From a virus, in the IMG/VR virus record IMGVR_UViG_3300021960_000180, positions 1-40,804 of that record: a stretch of DNA of 40,804 nucleotides. One strand, 5' to 3'. The notes under the pieces were generated by a model. That model saw only the letters and a program-made list of their open reading frames with translations, was not told where the DNA came from and searched no databases. Made by a program: the position numbers and the translations under genes. Below are positions 40,729 through 40,804 of the stretch, piece after piece. Each line of letters begins with the position of its first letter. Position 1 is the first letter of the stretch.

Positions 40729-40804
40729 TATCTACGTTTATCCCAGTGCCTTGATCCAAACCAAAATCCTATAATAGAGGCAAAAATTGCCATTTCATCG
40801 TCAG
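40728..40804 (-). CDS. Holin-like membrane protein, C-terminal end
   Basis: Only 24 residues are visible before the TAA at 40728-40730: an aliphatic/aromatic membrane segment (MAIFASIIGFWFGSRHW) and a basic tail DKRR. The FWFGSR ending just after a membrane segment is typical of three-pass phage and gene-transfer-agent holins. Position upstream of, and translationally coupled to, the endolysin supports this. The rest lies beyond the right edge. Confidence 0.6.
   Translation of the reverse strand, partial: DDEMAIFASIIGFWFGSRHWDKRR

Noticed and set aside
1-40804. tRNA, rRNA or integrase/attachment site
   Set aside because: No cloverleaf with a CCA-type end, no rRNA-like block and no recombinase gene was recognised; a search program on the full genome would be decisive.

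Overview
The window is AT-rich and almost fully coding. It reads as a large piece of the genome of a tailed double-stranded DNA phage. The virion genes are podovirus-like: large internal or ejection-type proteins and a candidate P22 gp10-like packaged-DNA-stabilisation protein, with no tape-measure, sheath or tail-tube genes in view. Terminase, portal, capsid and integrase are not in the window, so the genome continues beyond at least one end. The host cannot be named from the sequence. Small overlapping genes, family-A polymerase, SNF2-type helicase, PrimPol-like primase, DUF3310 and VRR-NUC fit the uncultured phages of fresh or marine water.

Layout. (1) 1-210: end of a SprT-like metallopeptidase gene. 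(2) 211-2591: mostly non-coding, holding one unknown gene (831-1613), a G-quadruplex motif, palindromes, a dense array of TTGTTCCA/TGGAACAA and TTAGTAAA motifs next to an AT-only stretch (candidate replication origin or control hub), and a strong promoter. (3) 2592-10580, plus strand: accessory region of small unknown genes plus a three-gene module (putative coiled-coil protein, MoxR/CobS-like AAA+ ATPase, metallopeptidase-like VWA protein). A palindrome, CCTGACA-N3-TGTCAGG, occurs 11 times between 693 and 10597, mostly exactly at gene junctions. (4) 10613-23896, plus strand: replication and nucleic-acid genes: DUF3310, small zinc proteins, DNA polymerase A, 2OG-Fe(II) oxygenase-like, Cas4/RecB-like nuclease, DUF4338 (DruA)-like protein, HNH-like proteins, SNF2 helicase, a candidate ssDNA-binding-like protein, an HTH protein and primase-helicase. 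(5) 40804-23897, minus strand: lysis and virion genes in the order holin-like end, GH24 endolysin, P22 gp10-like protein, small structural proteins, fibre-like protein, Gly-rich protein, GNAT-like protein, two Ala/Gln-rich or helical proteins, and a 2546-residue polyvalent protein with a zinc-protease motif.

How it fits together. The plus-strand half supplies early control and replication; the minus-strand half supplies lysis and the particle. The two transcription units converge with no base between their stop codons (23896/23897). Two near-identical sigma70-type promoters (2481-2509, 3551-3579) carry the same TTAGTAAA motif at the same position in the spacer. The second is followed by a palindrome that doubles as an intrinsic terminator just before the AAA+/VWA operon, which suggests attenuation. 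The most unusual elements are the junction palindromes, the repeat hub at 1.9-2.5 kb, the phage-borne MoxR-VWA module, the DruA-like gene and the giant polyvalent protein.
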